A DNA stretch of 7,906 nt from an uncultured Lachnospiraceae bacterium (GCA_902773195.1 CACYDL010000151.1:1-7906), one strand, 5' to 3'; shown: positions 1-6,729, numbered from the stretch's first letter. Notes: generated from the sequence alone by a model not told the origin. Numbers and translations: made by a program.

Positions 1-37
1 AGGCCGGCGGTCTCTGCCCTGTTTCCGTTTATCCGAT

Positions 38-193
38 GGCCGGTCATCCTCTTCTGCCGCTTATCCCATGCGGCGGATCGCCGGCCATCCTCTCCCGCGG
101 CATATCCCCGGGAAGCGGATCACTGATAATCCCCTCCCGCGGTGTATCCCATGAGACAAATCACTGATAATCCTCTCCCGTGGTGTATCTCAT
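38..193. repeat. Degenerate tandem repeat, about 41 bp per unit, four copies
   Basis: Four head-to-tail units can be aligned at roughly 153-193, 111-152, 70-110 and 38-69, with spacings of 41, 42 and 41 bases between equivalent positions. On the plus strand each unit carries an ATCC(T/C)CT block, then TCCCGCGG or a close variant, then TATCCC. The two rightmost copies are nearly identical (both contain TCACTGATAAT); the third diverges and the fourth is poorest and shorter. Bases 1-37 may be a further decayed copy (CCGTTTATCC), so the array may continue left of the window. The rightmost copy supplies the last ten codons and the stop of the minus-strand gene ending at 161. Because 41 is not a multiple of three and each unit holds a stop in that frame, the array is not coding as a whole. 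Confidence 0.75.
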
Positions 194-1408
194 GAAGGCG
201 GGATTCACCCAGATGGTCACCGGGCTCACCTCGAGATCCGGCGCGTTCTCCGCGACGACCTCGGCGATCTTTTCACAGTTCTCCGGGAGGCTGAAGGGAT
301 GAATCGAATACAGGCCGTCCTTGTCGTAGACGATGTTGTCGACCATCTCGCCGAATTCCTCGTTCTCCATCTCCGTCGTCGAGCTGTAGAGCGGCTGCCA
401 CCAGGAGCCGGCCAGAAGCTTCTCCACGAGATTGCCGTCGGCGTCGAAGGAATCGTCGTACTTCTTGGCGTAGGTCTCGATCAGGCCGTGGAACGCCTCC
501 TTATCTTCCTTCGTATCGAATTCGATCATCATGTCGTACTCGACCGCGTAGCAGAGATAGCGGTCATCGGTCACCTGCTTCACCATGTAGGTCGGCGTCG
601 GTTCACCGGGATCGCCCCAGTCAAGAAGGTACTCATAGACGGAGACCTTTGGCTCGATCTGGATGTAGGCGTCCATGCCCTCGCTCTTCAGCAGGCCGAT
701 CAGCTGAACCGCGTGCTGATAGTCGCTGTGGCCGTATTTCAGCGTGTAATCCGCGAGGAAATGCGCGTCGTAGCCCTCGTACTTCAGGTTGTAGCCCGTG
801 GCTGCTCCCTCCAGGACGATCGTGGTTCCGAGATCCGTGAGTTCCTGGTTGTCAAACATGGTGAAGCTGCCGAGGACGGAGCCTACGGCCTCGAGAATAT
901 CGTCGTCCTGCACCCGGCCGATGTAGTGGCGGGCCTTGCCGCCGGCCTCGGCGCAGCGGTAGAGGAAATGATTGATGAGCTCTTCCGCCGAGCCTTCCTC
1001 ATCGATATCCAGCAGCCCCATATCTATGGCGCAGGCGATGTAGGGCAGGTACTCGTCGTCATAGTCGTACTGCGCCACTTCTTCAGTGAGTCCGGCCTTC
1101 TCGAAGAACCGGGCCGCCTTGTCCGGGACGTCGTCGTTGACGTAGGTCAGGGCAAGCTCCTCGAGACCGGCGGCGCGGATTCCTCCCTTGATGATTTCTT
1201 CCTCGGTATCGTCGGCCGTCGCCTCGACGCCCAGCGCCTCCAGCGTTCCGTTGACGGAGTTGATGTCAAGGTCTTCTCCATCCTCAAAGGGAGCGGTGTG
1301 ATAATACTCGCTCATGTACTCCGTAAATTTGTCGTCCGCTCCGGCGGGAAAAGAAAGCGCGAGCGTGAGGCCGAGGGCGGCCGGAATCATTTTCATCCAG
1401 TTTCTCAT
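161..1408 (-). CDS. Secreted acidic protein of unknown function, 415 aa
   Basis: I do not recognise this protein family. The start is supported by GAGGAGG at 1417-1423, eight to nine bases upstream of ATG. Residues 1-24 form a typical Sec signal peptide: Arg and Lys near the start, a hydrophobic core (IPAALGLTLALSF) and an AGA cleavage site before DDKF. There is no lipobox Cys, so a secreted or wall-associated product is inferred. The mature part is rich in Asp, Glu and Tyr and has no further membrane segment. Residues of about 60-155 are predicted helical; the stretch around 118-155 (YLPYIACAIDMGLLD followed by a helix) loosely resembles a degenerate S-layer homology repeat, a weak analogy only. 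Residues 200-400 look mixed alpha/beta, with a WW pair near 336. The last ten residues (MRYTTGEDYQ) and the stop are encoded by a copy of the downstream tandem repeat, so the native C-terminus may have been altered. The gene has its own promoter and appears monocistronic. Confidence 0.85.
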   Translation of the reverse strand: MRNWMKMIPAALGLTLALSFPAGADDKFTEYMSEYYHTAPFEDGEDLDINSVNGTLEALGVEATADDTEEEIIKGGIRAAGLEELALTYVNDDVPDKAARFFEKAGLTEEVAQYDYDDEYLPYIACAIDMGLLDIDEEGSAEELINHFLYRCAEAGGKARHYIGRVQDDDILEAVGSVLGSFTMFDNQELTDLGTTIVLEGAATGYNLKYEGYDAHFLADYTLKYGHSDYQHAVQLIGLLKSEGMDAYIQIEPKVSVYEYLLDWGDPGEPTPTYMVKQVTDDRYLCYAVEYDMMIEFDTKEDKEAFHGLIETYAKKYDDSFDADGNLVEKLLAGSWWQPLYSSTTEMENEEFGEMVDNIVYDKDGLYSIHPFSLPENCEKIAEVVAENAPDLEVSPVTIWVNPAFMRYTTGEDYQ

Positions 1409-1462
1409 GTCGGTGTCCTCCTCAATAATCCATGGGTGGTCAGAAACTTTCGCTCCGCATTC

Positions 1463-1492
1463 ATTATACCTTTTTTCCCGCTCTCATGGAAG
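1463..1492 (-). promoter_or_regulatory. Promoter of the 415-aa secreted protein gene
   Basis: A perfect -10 hexamer, TATAAT, lies on the minus strand at 1468-1463. The best -35 candidate is weak (CTTCCA at 1492-1487, spacer 18, three of six matches), which would suit an activated or regulated promoter. The predicted transcription start near 1456 gives a leader of about 48 bases before the ATG at 1408. A 14 bp palindrome lies just upstream of the -35 position. Confidence 0.55.
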
Positions 1493-1496
1493 TCTT

Positions 1497-1510
1497 GAAG
1501 AAGCTTCTTC
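1497..1510. promoter_or_regulatory. 14 bp perfect palindrome, possible operator
   Basis: GAAGAAGCTTCTTC is its own reverse complement and lies a few bases upstream of the -35 region of the promoter at 1463-1492. A perfect dyad in this position could be a binding site for a dimeric regulator. Function is inferred from position only; a 14 bp perfect palindrome can also occur by chance in repetitive GAA/TTC sequence. Confidence 0.3.
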
Positions 1511-1526
1511 GCAGCCGTGATCTTAC

Positions 1527-1556
1527 AAAAATCATCCATGATCATGTTTGATTTTT
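1527..1556. promoter_or_regulatory. 30 bp AT-rich imperfect dyad
   Basis: The arms AAAAATCA (1527-1534) and TGATTTTT (1549-1556) flank a central 10 bp palindrome CATGATCATG (1537-1546). All three share the same axis near 1541.5, leaving only two mismatched pairs in 30 bases. It lies upstream of the promoter for the 415-aa protein and downstream of the terminator of the preceding gene. It could be an operator, or a weak AT-rich bidirectional terminator because T runs flank it on both strands. The sequence alone does not decide between them. Confidence 0.4.
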
Positions 1557-1707
1557 TGGTGCTGAGGTTCATTCTGTAGAGCTTCGAGCCTTTGCCAATT
1601 GTTTTTCGGGAAATTTATTGGATGTTTTTTTATAATGACAGCCGATAAGGAATGATCCGGCGGCACAATTCTGCCATCCCCGGAGTACGATCCTGGTGGG
1701 CAGGCAT
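1557..1707. other. AT-rich spacer with no gene seen
   Basis: This is the middle of the 354-base gap between the two secreted-protein genes. No reading frame with a ribosome binding site was found. It has a lower GC content than the genes and contains a plus-strand TATAAT at 1631-1636, but no good -35 and no plus-strand gene follows. Nothing else could be supported here. Confidence 0.5.
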
Positions 1708-1747
1708 AAAAAAAAGAGGGCTTCCGCATTCCATGCGGAAGCCCTCT
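1708..1747 (-). terminator. Strong rho-independent terminator of the PPC-like protein gene
   Basis: A perfect 15 bp inverted repeat (1715-1729 paired with 1733-1747) with a 3-base loop is followed on the minus strand by a run of eight T (1715-1708, the first one shared with the stem). It begins 15 bases after the stop codon of the gene ending at 1763. On the plus strand no T run follows, so it acts only for minus-strand transcription. Confidence 0.93.
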
Positions 1748-1762
1748 GCAGGCACCATTCAA

Positions 1763-2548
1763 TCACGCTTTTCTTTTCAGGATAAATCTGAAGTTTCCGA
1801 CCACGGAAGTTTCTACGCTGGCGACGATGTAATACTTCTTTCCTTTTTTCAGCTTGATACCGGTGGTGGCGGAGTACTCCTGGTTGGAGTGCTCGCTGGC
1901 GTTCAGAAGCTGTTCGCCGTACTGATCCAGCAGCCGGAACCTGGTCCAGGCGTTGATATTGAGGTTCTTGGCTGTCAACGTGTAATAAGACGTAACCGTC
2001 GGCGTAACGACATACCAGTCCTGGTCATAGTTCCCGTCGATCGTGCCGTTGTAGGTCTTGCCCGCCTTGAAGGAAGCGGCCGTGCCCTTGACGTCGGAGA
2101 TTCTGTCCCGGCGGGATGCCAGATTGAACTGTACGTATCCCGCGTACTGATTATTGTTTGACACGCGGATATAGTAGGTCTTGTTTGATTTCAGCTTCAG
2201 ATTGACGGACCTGGACTGGTTGTTATGCACGGAATAGTCCCAGACGGTCTCTTCGGAGGGATCCAGCAGGTAGAAATACATCCAGCCGTTGATATTGTTG
2301 TTCTTCACGGTCAGCGTGTAGAAGGCCCGGTAGGATTTTGTCGTAAACTTGTACCAGTACGCGTTGCGGGTTGACTTGACGCTGCAGACATAGGTCTTGG
2401 AGGCGGCATAGGAGCCCATCGCCGCGGCCCTGGCCTTGCTTGCGCCTCCCGCAAGAGTGACCTTGTCCGCCGGAACCGAGGAAGCCGTCATGGAAAGCAG
2501 TAAGGCAGAGAAAAGAATGATCGTGAGTCTTTTTAACATTTTGCTCAT
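1763..2548 (-). CDS. Secreted protein with two tandem PPC-like beta domains, 261 aa
   Basis: The chosen ATG at 2548 follows GGGAGGG at 2562-2556 with a seven-base spacer; an in-frame ATG 57 bases further upstream lacks a ribosome binding site and would bury the signal peptide. Residues 1-27 look like a Sec signal peptide (KMLKRL, hydrophobic ILFSALLLSM, then a possible cleavage after VPA). The mature protein holds two homologous repeats of about 100 residues (roughly 48-146 and 158-259). Each has a KTY segment, a YTLT.KN.NIN.W segment ending in LLD (76-96 and 188-208) and a K.K..KTYYI-type strand. This layout resembles bacterial pre-peptidase C-terminal (PPC) domains, beta-sandwich modules found on secreted proteases and surface proteins. 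No protease or other catalytic domain is present, so an adhesive, binding or accessory role is only a guess. The gene looks less GC-rich than the exporter genes and is rich in Lys, Asn and Tyr. It has its own promoter and terminator. Confidence 0.9.
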   Translation of the reverse strand: MSKMLKRLTIILFSALLLSMTASSVPADKVTLAGGASKARAAAMGSYAASKTYVCSVKSTRNAYWYKFTTKSYRAFYTLTVKNNNINGWMYFYLLDPSEETVWDYSVHNNQSRSVNLKLKSNKTYYIRVSNNNQYAGYVQFNLASRRDRISDVKGTAASFKAGKTYNGTIDGNYDQDWYVVTPTVTSYYTLTAKNLNINAWTRFRLLDQYGEQLLNASEHSNQEYSATTGIKLKKGKKYYIVASVETSVVGNFRFILKRKA

Positions 2549-2555
2549 AGAATAA

Positions 2556-2562
2556 CCCTCCC
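2556..2562 (-). promoter_or_regulatory. Ribosome binding site deciding the start at 2548
   Basis: GGGAGGG on the minus strand sits seven bases before ATG 2548. It supports that start over the longer alternative starting at 2605. Confidence 0.85.
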
Positions 2563-2621
2563 AAACGATGAAACAATGATGTAGCTGTGCAGAACAAAAG
2601 CGCATTGGCTTCCTGTTGGAA

Positions 2622-2651
2622 ATTATACCCCACCCGCGGGCCCCGTGTCCA
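2622..2651 (-). promoter_or_regulatory. Promoter of the PPC-like protein gene
   Basis: On the minus strand TGGACA (2651-2646, five of six matches to TTGACA) is followed after 18 bases by a perfect TATAAT (2627-2622). This is a good housekeeping-sigma promoter. The transcription start near 2615 would give a leader of about 67 bases. Confidence 0.75.
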
Positions 2652-2742
2652 CAAAGATCTGCGGCTTTCCGGGCCCGAAGGGACGTCGTCCCGACCCTTT
2701 GCCGGGCGTCGCGGAACGGCTTTCTTCCCGCGGGGTGACACA

Positions 2743-2759
2743 GGGCGGCTTTTCCGCCC
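2743..2759 (-). terminator. Possible weak terminator hairpin after the ABC operon
   Basis: GGGCGG (2743-2748) and CCGCCC (2754-2759) can form a six-pair GC stem with a five-base loop, 29 bases after the operon's stop codon. No T run follows it on the minus strand, so it is not a classical intrinsic terminator. Another imperfect hairpin (CGCGGAA with TTCCCGCG, 2710-2732) follows directly. The operon may end through these structures, through Rho, or by read-through into the next gene. Confidence 0.3.
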
Positions 2760-2787
2760 CGTCAGCGTGTCTGTCCGGCCGCGCGGA

Positions 2788-4791
2788 TCACGTACTCACC
2801 GCGAGGCCCGTGTAGAGCTGCCAGTACTTGCCCTTCTGCTCCATCAGCTGGTCGTGGGTGCCGCGCTCGATGATCCTTCCCTGCTCGAGCACCATGATGC
2901 AGTCGGAATTCCTGACGGTCGAGAGCCGGTGGGCTATGACGAAGGTCGTCCTTCCCTTCATCAGCGCGTCCATGCCGTCCTGGACGATGTGCTCGGTCCG
3001 GGAGTCGATGGAGGACGTCGCCTCGTCGAGAATCAGCACCGGCGGATCCGCGATGGCCGCCCTGGCGATGGCCAGCAGCTGCCGCTGCCCCTGGGACAGG
3101 TTCGCCCCGTCGTTGTGGAGCAGGGTGTCGTAGCCGTCGGGGAGTCTCCGGATAAAGGCGTCGGCGTTGGCGAGCTTCGCCGCGGCGACGATCTCCTCGT
3201 CCGTGGCGTCCAGCTTCCCGAACCGGATGTTTTCCTTCACCGTGGCGGTGAAGAGGTGCGTGTCCTGGAGGACCATGCCCAGGGATCTCCTGAGATCCGC
3301 CTTTTTGATCTTGTTGATGTTGATGCCGTCGTAGCGGATCTTTCCGTCCTGGATGTCGTAGAACCGGTTGATCAGGTTCGTGATCGTCGTCTTGCCGGCG
3401 CCGGTGGAGCCGACGAAGGCGATCTTCTGCCCCTGCATCGCGTAGAGGTGAATGTCGTGGAGCACCATCTTGTCCGGATTATAGCCGAAATCGACGCCGT
3501 CCATGACGATGTCGCCCTTCAGCTCCACATAGGTGGTGGACTGGTCGGACTGCTTGTGGAAGTGCTTCCAGGCCCAGCGGCCGGTGCGCTTCTCCGACTC
3601 GGTGATGGTGCCGTCCTCCGCGATCTCCGCGTTAACCAGGGTCACGTAGCCCTCGTCCATCTCCGGTTCCTCGTCCAGGAGCCGGAAGACCCTGTCGGCT
3701 CCCGCGAGCGCCATGACCACGGAATTCGCCTGCTGGCTCAGCTGGTTGATCGGCATGTTGAAGCTCTTGTTGAAGGTCAGGAAGGAGGCGATCTTTCCGA
3801 TGGTGAGGCCTGCCATGCCGTTGAGGGCGAGGATGCCTCCGACGATGGCGCAGATGACGTAGCTCAGGTTTCCGATCTGCGCGTTGATCGGCATCAGGAT
3901 CGTCGCGTAGGCGTTGGCGCGGTTCGCGCTGCCGAAGAGCTCCTCGTTGAGGCTGTCGAACTCGCGGATGGATTCGTCCTCGTGGCAGAACACCTTGACG
4001 ACCTTCTGGCCCTGCATCATCTCCTCGATGTAGCCGTTGATGCGGCCGAGATTTCTCTGCTGGGCGACGAAGTTGCTGCCTGAAAGCTTCGCCACCTTCC
4101 CGGTCACAAACACCGTGAGGCCGGACATGGCGATGGTGATCAGGGTCATCGGCACGTTGAGGATCAGCATGCTGATCACGACGCTCACGATGGTGATCAC
4201 CGAGTTCACGAACTGCGGGATCGACTGGCTGATCATCTGGCGGAGGGTGTCGATGTCGTTGGTGTAGATCGACATGATGTCGCCGTGGGTATTCTGGTCA
4301 AAATAGCGGATCGGCAGGCTCTCCATGTGATCGAAGAGGTCCGTCCTCAGATCCCTCAGCGTGCCCTGGGACACGTAGATCATGAGCCGGTTCTGGATGT
4401 AGGAGGCCAGCACGCCCGCCGCGTAGAAGCAGGCGACCCGCAGGATCGCCCGGAGCAGCGGCGTAAAATCCCGGCTCCCGCTCGTGAGCATCGGCGCGAT
4501 GTAGCTGTCGATGAGGGTCCGCGTAAACATGGTCCCCTGCACGTTGGCGAGCACGCTGACGAAGATGAGGCTGATCGAGATGACCATCTTCACGCCGTGG
4601 CGCTTCATGACGTAGGCCATCACCCTCTTGAAAATGCCTCCCGCGTTGTCGACGTGCATCTTCACGCCGCGGGGCACCCTGCCCCGGTGATCCCTCGGGA
4701 TCTCGTTTTCGGGGGCGTTTCCGCTCCGGTTCTGTCCGGAGCCGGCCGCCATGGTCTGTCCCACGGTCTTTTCGTCCTTCGTCTTTGCCAT
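2788..4791 (-). CDS. Heterodimeric ABC exporter subunit with intact catalytic Glu (YfiC-like), 667 aa
   Basis: This is a half-size ABC exporter: six-helix membrane domain (about 53-360) followed by a nucleotide-binding domain (about 425-660). Motifs seen are Walker A GSTGAGKT (461-468), Q-loop Gln509, signature LSQGQ (565-569; the usual second Gly is Gln), Walker B VLILDE with catalytic Glu590, D-loop SSID and switch His621 (IAHRLSTV). The degenerate signature completes the partner's defective ATP site, while its own Walker B and His build the active site with the partner's VSGGQ. It should pair with the product of the gene at 4791-6650 in the cytoplasmic membrane and export drugs, lipids or peptides; the substrate is not evident. 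A hydrophilic N-terminal extension (1-50) and an insert of about 45 residues (381-425, with RTGRWAWKHFHK) separate it from minimal exporters. Its ATG overlaps the upstream stop as TGATG, with GGGAGG at 4806-4801, indicating translational coupling. Confidence 0.95.
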   Translation of the reverse strand: MAKTKDEKTVGQTMAAGSGQNRSGNAPENEIPRDHRGRVPRGVKMHVDNAGGIFKRVMAYVMKRHGVKMVISISLIFVSVLANVQGTMFTRTLIDSYIAPMLTSGSRDFTPLLRAILRVACFYAAGVLASYIQNRLMIYVSQGTLRDLRTDLFDHMESLPIRYFDQNTHGDIMSIYTNDIDTLRQMISQSIPQFVNSVITIVSVVISMLILNVPMTLITIAMSGLTVFVTGKVAKLSGSNFVAQQRNLGRINGYIEEMMQGQKVVKVFCHEDESIREFDSLNEELFGSANRANAYATILMPINAQIGNLSYVICAIVGGILALNGMAGLTIGKIASFLTFNKSFNMPINQLSQQANSVVMALAGADRVFRLLDEEPEMDEGYVTLVNAEIAEDGTITESEKRTGRWAWKHFHKQSDQSTTYVELKGDIVMDGVDFGYNPDKMVLHDIHLYAMQGQKIAFVGSTGAGKTTITNLINRFYDIQDGKIRYDGININKIKKADLRRSLGMVLQDTHLFTATVKENIRFGKLDATDEEIVAAAKLANADAFIRRLPDGYDTLLHNDGANLSQGQRQLLAIARAAIADPPVLILDEATSSIDSRTEHIVQDGMDALMKGRTTFVIAHRLSTVRNSDCIMVLEQGRIIERGTHDQLMEQKGKYWQLYTGLAVST

Positions 4792-6650
4792 CAGCGCTCA
4801 CCTCCCTTCGCGTCCGCCCTGCCCGCGGGCGTTTTTTCACGGGAATCCGCTCCGTCCTTCCCGGAAGCGGCGCTCCCCTGTCCGGCGCCGGCCGCCCCCG
4901 TGGCCGCGGCGATGTCGAAGTCGCCGCCGCCGCTCATCTGCGTCTCGTAGACGTCGCGGTAGATCTCATTATTCTTAAGAAGGTTCTCCGGCGTGTCGAA
5001 GCCCGCCACCCGGCCGTTGTCCATGACGATCACCCGGTCCGCGTGCTCGACGGAGATCACTCTCTGGGTGATGATGATCTTCGTCATCCCCGGCTTCGCC
5101 TGCTGCATCGCGGCGCGGATCTTCGCGTCCGTCGCGGTGTCGACGGCGGAGGTGGAGTCGTCGAGGATCAGGATCTTCGGATCCTTGAGCAGGGCCCGCG
5201 CGATGCACAGTCTCTGCTTCTGGCCGCCCGAGACGTTGGTGCCGCCCTGGGTGAGCACGGTCTCGTAGCCGTCCGGGAAGCGCTCGATGAACTCGTCGGC
5301 GCAGGCCATCCTGCAGGCCTCGCGGCACTCCTCCTCCGTGGCGTCCGCCTTGCCCCACCGGAGGTTCTCAAGAATCGTGCCGGAGAAGAGGACGTTCTTC
5401 TGCAGGACCACGGCCACCTGGCTGCGGAGCGTATCGAGGTCGTACTCGCGCACGTCGCGGCCGCCGACCTTCACCTCGCCCTTCGTCACGTCGTACAGAC
5501 GGGAGATCAGGTTGACGAGGGAGGATTTGGCGGAGCCGGTGCCGCCGATGATTCCGATGGTCTCCCCGGAACGGATGTGGAGATCGATCCCCTTGAGGAC
5601 GGGTTCCCGGCTGTCCGCCCGGTAGGCGAAATCGACGCCGCAGAAATCGATGCTGCCGTCCTCCACCTCGCGGACGGGATTCTCCGGATTGGTCAGGGAG
5701 CTCTTCTCATTGATGACCTCGGCGATCCGCTGGGCGGACGCCGTGCTCATGGTGACCATGACGAACACCATCGCCATCATCATGAGCGACATCAGGATGT
5801 TCATGCAGTAGGTGAGAAGGCTCATGAGCTCGCCCGTGGTGAGGGAGCCTCCCACGATCATGTGGGCGCCGGCCCAGGAGATCAGCATGATGACCGTGTA
5901 GACCGTCCCCATCATGACCGGCTGGACCAGGATCACGTTGTTCTCCGCCTTCACGAAGAGATTGTAGATGTTCTCCGCCGCCGCGCGGAACTTGGACTTC
6001 TCGTAGTCCTCCCGGACGTAGGCCTTGACGACGCGGATGGCGCTGACGTTTTCCTCCACGCTCTCGTTGAGGGCGTCGTACTTCTTGAAGACCATCCGGA
6101 AATACTTCGTCGTCCTGGACATCAGCAGCAGAAGAACCACCGCGAGGCAGATCACGGCGACGAGGTAGATCGTGGCGATCCGCCGGTTGATGATGAAGGC
6201 CATCACCATGGCGATGATCATCGAGAACGGGGCGCGCACGAACATCCTCAGAAGCATCATATAGGCGTTCTGCACGTTGGTGACGTCGGTGGTGAGGCGG
6301 GTGACCAGCCCCGACGGCGAGAACTTGTCGATGTTCGAGAAGGAAAAGGTCTGGATGTTGCGGAACATGGCGGAGCGGAGATTCCGGGCGAAGCCCGTCG
6401 AGGCCCGCGAGCCGAAGATGCCCGAGGCGACGCCGGCGGCCAGTCCCATCAGCGCGCAGAGGAGCATCAGCGTCCCGTTCTTCACGATGGCCCCCATGTC
6501 CCTCTGGGTGATGCCCAGATCGATGATCCTCGACATGAGAAGCGGAATCAGCATCTCCACGATGACCTCCAGGATCATCGTGACCGGGGTCAGGATCGAG
6601 GACAGCTTGAATTCTTTGATTTCCCGGCTCAGCGTTTTGATGGTATCCAT
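4791..6650 (-). CDS. Heterodimeric ABC exporter subunit with degenerate ATP site (YfiB-like), 619 aa
   Basis: First gene of the two-gene exporter operon, started by AGGAGA at 6666-6661 about ten bases before ATG 6650. The membrane domain covers about 15-310, with hydrophobic helices near 18-40, 60-80, 137-155, 160-178, 245-265 and 275-300. The nucleotide-binding domain covers about 330-570: Walker A GGTGSAKS (369-376, Ala in place of the last Gly), Q-loop Gln417, intact signature VSGGQ (473-477), Walker B ILILDD with Asp498 in place of the catalytic Glu, D-loop SAVD, and Gln529 in place of the switch His (ITQRVISV). In TM287/288-like heterodimers this combination marks the subunit whose own site binds but poorly hydrolyses ATP. 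The C-terminal 45 residues form an Ala/Gly-rich, probably disordered tail. It shares one base with the next gene. Substrate unknown; a multidrug role is common for relatives but unproven here. Confidence 0.95.
   Translation of the reverse strand: MDTIKTLSREIKEFKLSSILTPVTMILEVIVEMLIPLLMSRIIDLGITQRDMGAIVKNGTLMLLCALMGLAAGVASGIFGSRASTGFARNLRSAMFRNIQTFSFSNIDKFSPSGLVTRLTTDVTNVQNAYMMLLRMFVRAPFSMIIAMVMAFIINRRIATIYLVAVICLAVVLLLLMSRTTKYFRMVFKKYDALNESVEENVSAIRVVKAYVREDYEKSKFRAAAENIYNLFVKAENNVILVQPVMMGTVYTVIMLISWAGAHMIVGGSLTTGELMSLLTYCMNILMSLMMMAMVFVMVTMSTASAQRIAEVINEKSSLTNPENPVREVEDGSIDFCGVDFAYRADSREPVLKGIDLHIRSGETIGIIGGTGSAKSSLVNLISRLYDVTKGEVKVGGRDVREYDLDTLRSQVAVVLQKNVLFSGTILENLRWGKADATEEECREACRMACADEFIERFPDGYETVLTQGGTNVSGGQKQRLCIARALLKDPKILILDDSTSAVDTATDAKIRAAMQQAKPGMTKIIITQRVISVEHADRVIVMDNGRVAGFDTPENLLKNNEIYRDVYETQMSGGGDFDIAAATGAAGAGQGSAASGKDGADSREKTPAGRADAKGGER
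4801..4806 (-). promoter_or_regulatory. Ribosome binding site of the second exporter gene, inside the first
   Basis: GGGAGG lies within the last codons of the upstream gene, nine bases before the TGATG junction. It supports ATG 4791 and coupled translation of the two subunits in equal amounts. Confidence 0.8.
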
Positions 6651-6729
6651 TCGGTTTTTCTCTCCTGCGGTGTAACTGTGAGTCTTTCTGAAGAGGCCTG
6701 TCCTTCCCGCCCGCCGCGTCCGAAGTTTT

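Noticed and set aside
38..193. Tandem repeats considered as a CRISPR array
   Set aside because: The units abut each other without unique spacers, diverge along their full length, and no cas gene is present.
369..376. Ala for Gly in the Walker A motif (residues 369-376 of the 619-aa exporter subunit) as a broken transporter
   Set aside because: The change sits in the already degenerate site of an asymmetric exporter and, as I recall, is common in clostridial relatives; the gene is otherwise intact.
299..1498. Long plus-strand reading frame (399 codons) opposite the 415-aa secreted protein gene
   Set aside because: It lies antisense to a gene with a signal peptide, ribosome binding site and promoter. 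It has no ribosome binding site of its own and a Val/Arg/His/Leu-rich composition typical of the complement of Asp/Glu-rich GC-rich genes.
1631..1636. Plus-strand TATAAT in the spacer
   Set aside because: There is no acceptable -35 16-19 bases upstream and no plus-strand gene downstream; it lies next to a T run that favours chance matches.
1532..1762. Minus-strand short frame (76 codons) in the spacer at 1557-1762
   Set aside because: It runs through the terminator hairpin and AT-rich spacer and has no ribosome binding site.
2587..4083. Long plus-strand frame (498 codons) opposite the 667-aa exporter gene
   Set aside because: It is antisense to an unmistakable ABC exporter; its composition is that of a complement frame and no motif is seen.
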